Shown here piece after piece: positions 1 through 12,000 of a stretch of 64,000 bases of DNA. Made by a program: the position numbers and the translations under genes. The DNA comes from Baylisascaris procyonis (Eukaryota > Nematoda > Chromadorea > Rhabditida > Ascarididae): assembly GCA_037389465.1 (NCBI GenBank), contig JAZARR010000250.1, positions 1,612,001-1,676,000 of the forward strand. The letters are read 5' to 3'. Position 1 is the first letter of the stretch; each line of letters begins with the position of its first letter. The notes beneath the pieces were generated by a model that was not told where the DNA came from, searched no databases, and saw only the letters and a list, made by a program, of their open reading frames with translations.

Positions 1-969
1 ACTTGATATAGGGCAATGTTTATGCTAGTTCGACGTAGGAAGCTACAGCGGGTATAGTATACAGTGACATTTTTTGAAGGGAGGATGGAATACTGTTCGG
101 CTATAGACCATTTTCAGTGAGGTTGTCAGTGATAACCTCGTAATCTTGAGAGTTGCGATGTTTGGATTCTGACTGATCATATTTAGATGCTCTTGTTCAC
201 TGTAATTGTTGCAATATATATATATATATATATATATATATTTCTTTGCTATAGATGTACTCCACACATTTGGTCCTCTCGATGCGAAAGCGTTTTCCGA
301 ATTTTTGCGATGTTTTCCATCCGTAAATATTATGATGCGCTCATAAAATTTATATCGTTTGGGATGCCGAAGAGAAAAAATTTAGCTGTGTTCTTTAAAA
401 CGAAACGCTGATACAATTTAAAAACTTGTTCCATTTTTTTTATATTTATAACTTATAAAATATGAGAATTGTGCGCGCTTCCAATGGTTCCATTATGACG
501 CGCGGAAAGTTACCTGTATTCTAAATATTTCTGTTTATTTTATTCTTTTTTATTTAGTTATCGAATGCTATATATAACAAAGTTCGATGATTGCTTCATT
601 TCTTGGTTAAGGTGGAATAAATTTGAGACATCCCAAGATGGCTGGTGCTTCTTGGTGGTAGGCAACCACAGGTATATTGCCTGAATTTATAAGCAGTTCC
701 TTCTCAGCAGTGTTCTTTAAATCAATACTATTTTTAATTTAAAATACTGTGGCAGAGGCAACCAGTTGCCTCGTTTTATTTGGCGTGGTTTGATGGCTGA
801 AGTCAATATTCCTTGTTTGTTAGTAAATGCTTTTCACTTGGCGTTTTGAAAAGTGCCAAACGAAGAGGATAAAGTTTATTTCAGTAACTCTGAGGAACTG
901 TGATATAAATTGAGGATATGTGGCAAGACTGATATATCTGTACTAATAATGTTGTTTGAACTTGAACAG
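1..969 (+). other. intron of CCT6, no exon seen
   Basis: This stretch ends in a T/A-rich acceptor just before the first visible CCT6 exon at 970. None of the residues that precede that exon in the family can be found here in any frame, so it is read as an intron whose upstream exon is outside the window. It contains a (TA)n run at 213-241. Short open frames crossing the run are products of the repeat. Confidence 0.6.
213..241. repeat. (TA)n microsatellite
   Basis: Short AT dinucleotide run in the first, partial CCT6 intron. Confidence 0.95.
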
Positions 970-3900
970 GAAATGCATCACGAAAGTGATATGGATACGA
1001 GACTCGTGCGAGGATTGGTACTCGATCATGGTGCACGTCATCCCGATATGCCGAAGAATGTGAAGGATGCTTATATCCTCACATGCAACGTTTCCCTGGA
1101 ATATGAGAAAACGTTTGTTTATTCGCCATTTTATGAGGGTTTTTAGAAGTTGGAGGAATAGTAATGATGGATGATATCTCCTTCCAATGATATATTTGTA
1201 ATATGCACAATGATTGTCTAAATACTGTAGTGTAATTAGAGTAGGGGAGTGATGGTCTTCGTAGTTGTATATCATGGATAAGCGAAAGGGGGCAAGTATG
1301 CGACGAGCCAACACTGTGCACCTCTCATCAGCACCAAATGCATCTCATTCGTCGCATCTATCAGTACCGCTAGTATGGGATTGTCAGAAATGACCTCTGC
1401 TAATGAAATCGAAATGGGTGGCCTGTTATCTGAGTCTCAGTTGAAATGCTTTAAAAAAATTCCTCGAAATTGTGCTTCCAAGTGGGTATTAAGTTCAAGC
1501 CCATCAGATTTGTTTTGCAGGCAGATTAGCATTCTATTGTTTGATGAAAGGAAAGCGATACTTACAGTTAAAGTGGAGAAGGGACTTTTCGGGGTTGCTG
1601 AATATTGTTGGGCAGGAGAGTTGCGGTTATCGCTTTTGACTGTTGCTATTTTAAAGAAGGATTCGTTTTGGGGTGAGAGGGGAGCATGGAATGACGAACA
1701 TTCGTCTTGTTTATTAAAGAAATGGCCTCTTTTAGTGAAGTGAGTGCCGGTCTATTCTACAAAACAGCTGCCGAGAGAGAACGTCTGCTTGGTGCAGAAC
1801 GAGAGTTCATAATGCGTCGAGTGCAGAAGATCGTCGATCTAAAGAAGAAAGTATGTGATGACGCTGAAAAGGGTGACGGCAAGAAGCATGGTTTCGTCGT
1901 AATCAATCAGAAGGTATGCTGAATGCTTCAGATCCCACATAGGCGAATATTGCCCAACATCTCGAACTAAGAGAATTGGCTTGTGAGGATTGGTTCTCTG
2001 GATTTGTGATGTGAATTTGGAAGGGAATGAAAGATTCGGTTGAAATAGATAAATGCGCGGAAATTTTGAGTTTTTGCTCGTTTCTTCTCTGCAATATTGC
2101 TATCTATATTCGTTCTTGTATCGCGCATATATCACATAGTTTATTATAAGTTCAATAAAAATCTCGTCGGAAATTAAAAGGCGATATTTCGACGCCTTTC
2201 GTATATATTTGATTGATAAGTGCTTGTGGATAAAATGAAAAGTCTTCATTTGCTAGTTCGCATTTGGTATTGATATTGTTTCGATACGTCAGAGATCACT
2301 GAATGCGTTCATCTAAGATGTTTAAAAAAATTTTGAGCGGAAAAAATGACGTCATACGTAAACATAGCTCTTAGCGAAACAATTTTATATTTCACTCAGA
2401 AACGTTTGGATCTTACTGAAGGTGGAGGAATTACGCCCGTTGGTAGCAGCCGATCTCACAGATTTTCATCTTGAGGCGTTGGAATTCTGAAAGACCTGTT
2501 TATAGTGAACATTGGAGTAGGATTGTTCTTGGTCATTCTGAGCTAATTTTACATTATTTTAAGTGCTTAAAATTTGATAATTTGTTTCGCCTAAAGCGCT
2601 GGCTGCATTAATTTGAGGTCTTTTTTGTCATTTCATCTAAACTTCCTTCATCTGAAGTTTTTTCTTTTCTGCATCTTTCCAAATTTATATGGGCGATATT
2701 TTCTCTCAGCATTCGAAGAGCATAAAAAATTGAGAATTATCTGTTCATTTATCAGACCATGTTAATATTTCTGTCACTGTCGATTCATGTAATGCATATG
2801 TGTTATTTTTGAGAGCGAGATCATTTTTATATTATTTATCAATTCGATGTTTACTATTTCCTTTAGTTCTCTTCTGAAATAAGTTGCTGTGATGAGACAG
2901 TTGAACCTTCTCTTATAAGATTTAGTGTGTGTTTTGAATTTAAAGATGGATGTTTACTTTTTTTGGTTTATTAGGGAATCGATCCGCCATCTCTGGATTT
3001 ATTGGCACAAAACGGTATTTTGGCATTGAGACGCGCTAAACGACGCAATATGGAACGACTCCAATTAGCGGTCGGTGGTGAAGCGGTCAATTCAGTTGAT
3101 GAGCTCACTCCGGATGTGCTTGGATTTGCTGGCCTCGTTTATGAACATGTGCTTGTAAGGCTTTTTCTTTATTGTTTTTGCTATAATCGATCATCGTCAT
3201 CTTATGAGCTATGTGAAGATGTTAGAAATGTGGAACATTGTGGATGGAATCTTGAGCTAAATGTTCAGATAGGTTTGATCCTTCATCAGCTAATCCGACA
3301 GTTATTCAAGGAAAAATCCTATGGAATGCTCGGATCAGTTTGTTATGTGATCTGTTAAGCAAGTCGACCGGCGATCACCTACACGAAATCTTATTATATA
3401 TGCAAATTTTGTAGTAAGTAGATGAATGTCTTGACTAGTGAAATCCTGACTCTATGTGTCACTGATTAACACGTTGGTACAGAAATGCGCGACGGCATTT
3501 ATTGATCGATAGATGTTTACTGACGATTCGATATCTGGCTTTAAGTCACCGCCAAGGCCAAACTGGGTAATAATTCAGACTACCTTTCGATTTGCCATTT
3601 GAAAGTTGTGCCAATGCGTGAAACAACGTTAAGTTTATATGTGCACATTTATAGTCTGTTTGATGTTTGCATGGGATGAATGCGTGGAAGAGAACTGCGA
3701 AACAACGGAATAAAAATAAACGGCTAAGCCTGTAAATGGAATGTTGAGAGTTAGGGGTGGGGCATTTTAGACATTTAGCCGGAGCTCTGAGACTTATGGA
3801 TGAGGCATTTTAGCCGAAAATTTTTTAGAGATATTGCTGTGTTTTAATTGTTTGATTTTCAAGGGCGAAGATAAGTATACATTCGTCGAGGAATGTCGTA

Positions 3901-4732
3901 ACCCGAAATCGGTTACGTTATTGCTTAAGGGACCCAACAAGCACACCATAACGCAGATCAAAGACGCCATACACGATGGCATTCGCGCTGTCTTTAATAC
4001 TCTTGGCGATAGTAAGTTTCCTTCGCTCTTCTGTTATGCTAAACTTAGACAACAGACTCTTTATTAGCCTAGGGCTCTCAGCTAGAGTTACGGTTTCCCA
4101 TACATATATTGGTGATCTGAAGCGATTTGGAACTTTTTTTCTCCCTTCCTAATGCTTCTTAGCAACTCATTTTCGATGCTTTATTAGTGAGTGCCCTGTC
4201 TATAAAATGTACCGAATAGAGCGATTTTGATTGTTAGTAGTAGGTCATACTCTAAACGTTCACTTTCCATTAGTTCATAAAAGTCGTTGGGGAAATCTCA
4301 CAAAGTTTGCACATTTTCTATCGTTATGAAGTGAGTATTCTGAAGTCTTGATAGCCGTTTTACGATAATTTCCTGTGTTTTATCGGAGGCTTCTCTGAAG
4401 TGGAATGTGATAGCAAGGACGTTTCCTGCTCTCAGTTCTGGAGTGGTCCATGTGTTTTCTGTACTTTGCGTTCATTGCTGAAAAATATTTTATTCAGATG
4501 AAATTTGTATCGTTATGAATATTCACTGTTATGGTCAATTGCAGAGGCAGTCGTTCCGGGAGCAGGTGCATTCGAAATAGCCGCCTATTGCATGCTGAAT
4601 AAACAGTTGGATAGCGTAAAAGGGCGTGCCAAATTGGGAGTCAAAGTTTGTTTCTTTTTAAATATTCGTATGAAATCAATCACATTTGGCATTTCTTTTA
4701 GCGACGTGCCATGATTTTAGGATTTTAGGATT

Positions 4733-4771
<39 letters not shown>

Positions 4772-6236
4772 CTACAACATTACTTCTATAAAAGGTGCAT
4801 GAAAGGAATATGTGCTTAGAACATAGTTTCCTGTTTGATAGGCATATAAAGTTTGTTATTAGTCGTCAAATTGTATTATTGAGCTTAATGTTCTTTTAGG
4901 AAATCGGCTTTTCTTGTAATAGTATTGCTTTGTTCCGTAAGTCAAAGATGTGCATACTTTAAGGCATATGCGGATGCTCTTTTGGTGATTCCGAAGACGT
5001 TAGCGATCAACGCAGGTTTTGATGCACAAGAGACGATTGTAAAACTTGTGGAGGAACGAATCGCAAGCGGAAATAAAATGCCAGTGGGATTGGATATTGC
5101 TAGCGGAGAACCTACCAATCCCGTTGTAAGGATTTGAATTTAATATTTGAATCAGTTGAGTGAACGCAACAATATTGATTATTTTTGGCACCCGTACTCT
5201 TTTGCGAGAAATGGGTTCGTTATGTATTTAAAGGAAACTTGTACGTTTATGTAAATTCGTTGTTGAATTTCTTCTTTAATAATACGAACGCTGACCAATT
5301 CATATATAAGAGTGCACTAGGATGGATTGGGTGATTTATGCGGAAATTTGTGCATTTGATATCAATTCTTTTTGCATTTCGTTATGAAAAAATGCAACGT
5401 CATATCGTTGCATACTCACTAATTGAAGTTTGGGCGCCTTTCCTGAATGCTATTGTTTTGCAATAAGCAGTCTGTAGTAGGAGGTTCTTGGCCATATTTG
5501 GCAAACTTTATAGCTGATATGGCGCAAATTTTAAATGTTTATACTTTTGGAATGCCTATGTTTATATATATTTTTCTTCTTTGATCAGGTCATAAACAGT
5601 TCAATATGAAGTTCAAATCATGTTATCTGTTACCGTTATTTCTAGTGCATTTGATTGCAGTGTGTGTATGCAACAACAGTTTGCAGAGTTTATGTCTTCT
5701 AGAGAGGATCAACAACCTTAGTTGATTTATGAAATTGTGAGGTGATTTGTGAAAAACGTTTTTAAAGATGGATGTGGGTCGCATTCAGTTCCTAGTCTAT
5801 TCTTACGTGCAGAAAGACTTATTTAAAGTGATTGTTGCAGGATGTTTGGGACACAGAAAGGCTTATTTAGAGAGTCGTTGTTGCAGGATGTTTTTAAAGA
5901 TGGATGTGGGTCGCATTCAGTTCCTAGTCTATTCTGGCGTGCAGAAAGACTTATTTAAAGTGATTGTTGCAGGACGTTTGGGACACAGAAAGGCTTATTT
6001 AGAGAGTCGTTGTTGCAGGATGTTTGGGACACAGAAAGGCTTATTTAGAGAGTCGTTGTTGCAGGATGTTTGGGACACAGAAAGGCTTATTTAGAGAGTC
6101 GTTGTTGCAGGGTGTTTGGGACAATGTGATTGTAAAACGCAATAGCCTCGCGTCATGCTGCGTTATTGCCTGCAACTTGCTGCACGTCGATGAAGTGATG
6201 CGTGCGGGTATGACGAACCTGAAGGCACAACAGTGA
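970..6236 (+). CDS. CCT6: T-complex protein 1 subunit zeta (CCT6), 3' part
   Basis: This is one of the eight subunits of the cytosolic chaperonin CCT/TRiC, which folds actin, tubulin and other proteins using ATP. I read seven exons: 970-1112, 1736-1913, 2975-3154, 3864-4011, 4545-4645, 4964-5125 and 6111-6236 (stop TGA). Splice phases agree at every joint and give about 345 codons. Family landmarks run in order: [97 protein letters not shown] and [11 protein letters not shown]6 is about 530 residues, so roughly 190 N-terminal residues (equatorial domain with the ATP site, and start of the intermediate domain) must lie left of the window; I found no exon for them in 1-969. The fourth junction is read as A|AG, giving a Lys before AVVPGAG. 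The last intron is repetitive (see separate entry). Identity is very secure; exon edges are fairly secure. Confidence 0.95.
4736..4767. repeat. (TA)n microsatellite
   Basis: AT dinucleotide run in the intron between the exons at 4545-4645 and 4964-5125 of CCT6. Confidence 0.95.
5755..6110 (+). repeat. tandem repeats carrying copies of the CCT6 last-exon acceptor
   Basis: The end of the last CCT6 intron is built from two related units. Unit A is about 86 bp (5755-5840 and 5887-5972). Unit B is 46 bp (5841-5886, 5973-6018, 6019-6064 and 6065-6110). Each unit ends in TTGTTGCAG or GATTGTTGCAG. Each B unit starts with GATGTTTGGGACA or GACGTTTGGGACA, which copies the start of the real exon at 6111 (GGTGTTTGGGACA). 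The array therefore looks like repeated duplication of the acceptor and first bases of the exon. Reading from any B-unit acceptor in the exon frame meets a TAG after ten codons, so the real exon should be the one at 6111. Confidence 0.9.
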
Positions 6237-7381
6237 CACGACTCAAGGTGGTGCGCATAAGAATGATTATTGTTCCTGTCTTACTGTCTTCGTTTTATGG
6301 TAGGCTGCCTCACATTATCCCCGGATAAATAATGATTTTAGAAAAGGACTGAGGTCATGAAGGGGAAGACGAGTGCTCTCTAACCTGGAACCCTTATAGG
6401 AGAGAATTGAATTCCTTTCTATGTGTGGTAACCGGTCACTACTCTATTTATTTTCAGTATCAATGTTTTTGTTAAAAGGTTTTTCCACTCATCGTGGTAG
6501 TGATATAATCTAGCTGTATGAAGAGTCGCTAGATTTTGAAACAAGTGGGCGATCCTTTTTGTGCCATTTTATGAAGAACTCTTTAGATGAGCGTACTCAT
6601 TGTTGGTGTTATTGTTTGCTTTTCAATTGGAATGGAATTGGCACTGTTCCTTAGGTTAACTGAAATGCTTATTTGAAATAGCGAAAGGCAGAATATATGT
6701 TTGAATATTGGGTTACTAATAGTAAAATGGATGGTTTCCCTTTGTTGTGGAAGGTGAATAATGCATCGATTGAAATATGGGAAATATTTTTTGTCGGATT
6801 GTTCTTCGAATTTCGATGTAACGGAAGTAGTGTCAAGTTTTGGATGGGTAAATGAAAAAGAAAGAGTTGACGTCGGTCGATGATGCGTAAACACGCCGTT
6901 CTTGCCCATATGTGAGGCAGTCTTTGGCAAATTTTTTCTAGCATTTTATACTGCTACAGCATCTCGGAAATGACACAAGTGATTGATGCAAATTTTTGGT
7001 GTTTTCTGTTGATTTATTGTCGTTTTGTCATTGCGTCATAGAGGTTTCAATTTTCGTCACTTCACTTGTATCGTCATACGCGTTGCTTTATGGCTGCTTT
7101 CGAAACAATCCTTCCCCCCCCCCCCCACTCCCTCCCCCAATTTGTTCGTTGCGTTCTCACACTGTTAAGTGTTGTTGCGTGAGAGACGAAATAAACTTTC
7201 ATATGGCTTTTTTCATTGTTATTGTTGTTCCTTCTTGTGGAATTTTCCACCCGAAATGTTTTTCTTTCAATGTTTATCTCGTAATGATGTGTATTCCATA
7301 AACACTTTAAAAATAAGAGGGAAGCTCTATGCTTTCATTGTGGGTTGAAAAGAGTCGAACCGATCGCTGTATGCTAGCTAG

Positions 7382-9070
7382 GGATCGGGAAGCAGTAGAA
7401 GGGGAATTTTTGGATCTCCAGCGCTTGTTTTAATCACCATGCAGGTAGACGATACACTTGTTAATTGCTGATGCTGTATTTAGGATTCAGCTCCCCTTGA
7501 CTCATCTAGCCGTCCAGGTTTCCTTGAGGATCTGCGCCCTCTGTCGAGCTGCGATCGAATAAGTTGCGAGACAACGCAAGTATAAAGGGCGAACAGTTCA
7601 TCACACCTATACAAAAGGGTGAGAAATACGAAGAAACGATGGTTACCTTGGATCCCCGATGGCAAACGTAGGCCCACTCGGCCGCTAGATCAGTCTCGAA
7701 CCCAGAATGGAATACGTCAATCCCTTTTGCACTCTTCCGACTCTGCCTCAGGTTAGCCTCACGGCATACGCTGAGCGATTGTTTGATATGCCTATATGCT
7801 GTTGACATTTGACTTACTTTGCGCGGCGCACTATTCTCGCTTCATCTATAACCAACTTATCTGCGTTACATTGGCAAACAGTTTGTCTATTCATTGATGT
7901 AGGATAGGGAAAAGTAAGATTTGCGCTTATTTATCGTATTAAAGCGAACAATTTCCTTTTCTTTTGACAAGAAAAGGAGGTTTGAAAAATTTTGGAAAAT
8001 AAAATATTTATTCCTCGATATATCTTTACGTCTACGTAGGTGTGCCGTACCCTTCCCATCTTATTCTTGTCTATCACTATGCCATATTATTGCTAAGTAT
8101 TTCCTTTATATGCGTCCTATATTATCACTAAATATTGCGATCAATTTTTTTTTCTTCTTTTCAAATAGTATTCAAATGATATTTTCTCCACTTCCGCTTT
8201 ATCATTGTCTGCTTAGATAAGAGGGAGAAGAGGAATTTTGGTTTGAGAGACGGCGAATTGTGGTACATTGTTTGAGCTTTGCTATTCCTCAACTTTCTGA
8301 GGTGTTTTTTTTTTTTTTTTAATTGCAGTTTGCTAATTTGATGGCATCACTGTTTTGAGAGCGTAATGTGAATTGAATGACTACTAAAATTGCGATCCCG
8401 AGCAGGTTTTTTTTTTTCATTCCTGAAATTTTCATCGTGAAATTTGTTTGTTTCAGGGGATCCGGAAACTCGAGATATTCCGTTTTATATTTAATTTATC
8501 TGGGAATTCTCTGAATTCGGGATTCTCTGAAGCTTGGGGTGCAAGACTTTGTTCGAGGATTACTCAACTGTTTGGCACATTGCTCAATTGTTCAACAATT
8601 TGAAACTGAGGTCACCTAGTAGCGTTTGGGAGATGTCGAATTTGCAACGATTCATGAATTTCGGGTTTTGGGTATTCAGAGTTCCTTTATTTTTCGATAA
8701 CGACTCTATCGACAGTATATATGAATTATTGGTGTTAAAGATTGTCTGGTTGCCCGTCTCTATGCTGCTGCGTTGGCAATTTCCTTTTTTTTTTTAAGTG
8801 GCTCCGTTTCGCGTCGGCCCTTCACTGTTGTTTGAATTGCCGATGGCCAAGCTTTTAAGGCTGCGCATGTCAGTGAGCTCCCAGGCGACATTCTAGTCTA
8901 CATGGTAACCCTCAACGAGCCAACTCTAGTTGCGTTGGTCACTTTCTGTTCAACATGCGTTGCGACGACGTTATGTTTGTGCGCATGCATGTGTCTGTGT
9001 CTATTTGCTTGTCGATCCTATCATTTGAACTTTGTGATGGATCATTGTTATAGATGTAGAAATGACCTAT
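7382..9070 (+). CDS. possible unrecognised membrane-protein gene fragment (GC-richer island)
   Basis: Low-confidence gene model. Four open blocks on the plus strand join in phase: 7382-7444 (GSGSSRRGIFGSPAL...), 7484-7579 (DSAPLDSSSRPGFLED...), 7634 to about 7753 (KRWLPWIPDGKRRPT...), and 8884-9070 (GDILVYMVTLNEPTLVALV...). The last block contains a very hydrophobic Cys-rich segment that could cross a membrane. Donors GTAGAC, GTATAA and GTTAGC and acceptors TAGCTAG, TATTTAG and CTCCCAG are acceptable, but the acceptor at 7633 (ACGAAG) is poor. The first two introns would be only 39 and 54 bp. No start, stop or family was recognised. A competing minus-strand reading covers the same island (separate entry); only one of them is likely real. 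Confidence 0.3.
7484..7808 (-). CDS. alternative minus-strand reading of the 7.5 kb island
   Basis: On the minus strand an ATG at 7808 opens a frame starting MSTAYRHIKQSLSVCREANL and running through GFETDLAAEWAYVCHRGSK. It meets a strong donor (CCAAG, then GTAACC) near 7645. A possible second exon follows after a CGATCGCAG acceptor, reads LDRGRRSSRKPGRLDES and stops at about 7484. Without splicing the frame stays open for 100 codons. The protein is basic and hydrophilic and I do not recognise it. It overlaps the plus-strand model above, so at most one is real. Confidence 0.25.
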
Positions 9071-12000
9071 GACTTAAATGATTTACTCAAAATTTGCATG
9101 AATTTTGCATTGATCAAATGCGCTAAAAAACCGCCCGAAAACGATTTCTTTTCAGAAAATTTGTGCGATTGATCGACACGATCAAATTAAGAGTCCATTG
9201 TTGTGTTTTCGCATATATTAGCATATTAGGTAATTAACTAAACTATTGAGTGAATTACAAAAGCACATTTTGTGCTATTCCTCCCGATGCGCTTTCCTAT
9301 ATATTCTCGAGTTTTTAATGAGTTTCCAATAGTCATATTTGTATTTCTATTTATATTTGCAAATGCAATAAGTAGAAAGCATAGCAACAAATAGAATGCC
9401 GATCGGTGAGTTCCCTATTGAAAATTCTTCATGGCTTAATTAGTCTCCTTCTAAAATCTTAAGGTTATTCGAATCCTTAAACAAAAATTATGGGCAAATC
9501 TGACTGGTTGTTGAACGAAATCAACTCATAAGTTTGATAGCACTTTGATTGATCAATGACTAGTACAAAAAAAAAAGAGATAAAATAGGACGGAATTGAG
9601 ATTAGGCACAAACTATCAAACAAGATAAAGTTGGGGTCAGCTACAAGTCGCCAAACTAGAGAAAGTTGAGGTCAAGCTCAGGCTATCGTATAGATTCTTT
9701 CCAACAAATTTCACTGGTGTAATCTTTATGATTTGTAAGTTAAACATACGGATCATATATACACAAATATTGGCATTACCAACCCCCCCCCCCCCCACAA
9801 AAATTTATAGTTTTTTTTAAGTAAAATTACCTAATTCATCGTTGCGTACGGCTGGAAATAATACGAAAAGGAAAGTACATTTGGTACGAAGAAATTCTTT
9901 CTTTTTACACTAAACAATGATTGAGATCTTTTTTTTTATTTGCCGCCTCTTTCATCTAATTGACGAAGAAAGAAATCAAAAAACACAATCAATAGAATTG
10001 CATCAATCAAAAAGTTGTCATTAAAATGAACGTTTCCCAGCTGGTATTAAAATATTAAAAGCTGTCATTAAGAGTAAATTTCACATCTCTATCAAATATA
10101 TAGTACACTCTTGAAAAAAAAAAAAATGCACCAATAGAAAATTAGAGAAAAAACGTTATATGTAGGTTTGTTAAAAATATTGTAGGCATCATTGTCATTG
10201 ATAATCTTCACAAAAAAGTGGAAATGACATCATTGATAAACAATTCCATTTTTATAGATTATTTCACAATCGTTTTTAAAGTTGATAATAATATGGCGAT
10301 GCATTTTTTTTTTCGAATCTCAAATAGCGATGACTCTGAAGACTTTCTTCTCGATATTCCAATCGTTGCTAATGCTATCAAATCTCTGAATGATAAAATA
10401 ACTACTCATTCCTAATGGTATTCGTCCTTTTTTTTTCTTGAATCAGATCTCTTATGATGTTCGATTATCTCTTATCAGGTTATCACTTAAAACTCTGTTG
10501 ACTCCTTAACTAGTAAAAAACTACAATGTTCATTCGATTATTCAAGAAGCCATCTTCAAATGAGATTTTTAATTATAGGACCTATTTTCCTGATATTATC
10601 GAAGTGCAAATTCATGAGGAGAGGGGGATGATTTGAGATTCTCTTTTTAATTATTTTATTCGAAATGATTTATTCACTCGGAATTTGTTTGTATTTTTTT
10701 TTTTTCAAGGGAATATCAACAAATTCTCAACTATTGAATGATCGAATTCGTAACGAATTTTAAATGCATTTTGATTATGCTAATATATTTGATATCCTTG
10801 GGGCATATCAGAAGAGCCTCTTAAATAGTCATTCATTATTTTTTGAGTGATCAAAGCATTCTACTGAAAACAGACGAATCCCTTTCCCAATCAAATGGCG
10901 TTGATGAGTGATATCGTCTATGGTAGCGTGTGGGCGTTACGTTATTTCTCGTGTTTTATGAATGGCATTATTGATAGTTAACCAATATCTATAACGTTTT
11001 TTTGCTGATCGCTTGAGGATTTCTTTGCAAATGATTTTGAAGTAATTTTTATGGCACGTACCTTTATTTCATGCAGTGTTCTCTTATTCCGATCGGACGT
11101 AATTTATCATGAACTCATAGTTTTCAATTATTTCCACAAATTTCAATCTTAATAACTTTTTTCTTTTTCGGCTTATCAGAATCCATAGTAAACTTTCTTT
11201 TGATGTCATCTTAGTGCATTGTGTCTTTATGTTCACTGATTGCCTAAAAACATTTCGAACTTGTGAAAATTTATGAGTTTTTATTAAATTGACGACGATT
11301 TTTCGATCATTGTGATTGTATTCATCGATACTATTCAATCATTGAAAATTCTTTTCGTTTATTACACTGGACGATTTCGCCTTTCTGTAATCCGACGAAG
11401 AGCATAACACTATCAGAAATTCAGGTGACCCAACTAATATTCATTAAGAAAATTAATTTCAGTATATTTTTGCGTTGATTTCAATGTAAACACGAGGAGA
11501 TAAAACATTACAAGATCACATCATATGATTACATCTTGAATTATCACTTCAATAAGTCATTGGTAAGAAGACATCGCTGACAGCTAATTGAAAATTGCGC
11601 AAAAAGGAGAGTGCTATTGAAGTACTAGTGCATGATTCGATGTCTACACCAAGAACATACTCTGTGTGTGTGTGTGTGATGTGTGCGTAGAGCAATGAAG
11701 TGTGGTATGTCTAGATGCTAGAGTTATGCCATCGTGAATCAACGCCCTTCTTGGCACAACTCATAGAGATAGATACGTCTTTGGCGCTTTGCATTCACTG
11801 TATTTACGTATTCCATCGCATTGTAACCAACCATTGTAATCAACTAACTGTTCGGCGCTAGGTTGCTCTCAGCTCTGTACTTACTAGACGTTAGTAAATA
11901 CGTTATGGTTGCGGTTGCGGTTGATAGTTATGGTTTAACAATAACCTCGTTGTGCTATATTTCTATATTAATGCCCGAAATTACTGTTAAGTTCTAAGTA

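Noticed and set aside
1375..1743. 122-codon frame upstream of and overlapping the second CCT6 exon
   Set aside because: It lies mainly in an intron and runs in a frame different from CCT6.
7700..7730. GGTTCGAGACT on the minus strand, like a tRNA B box
   Set aside because: No A box at the right distance upstream and no cloverleaf could be drawn.
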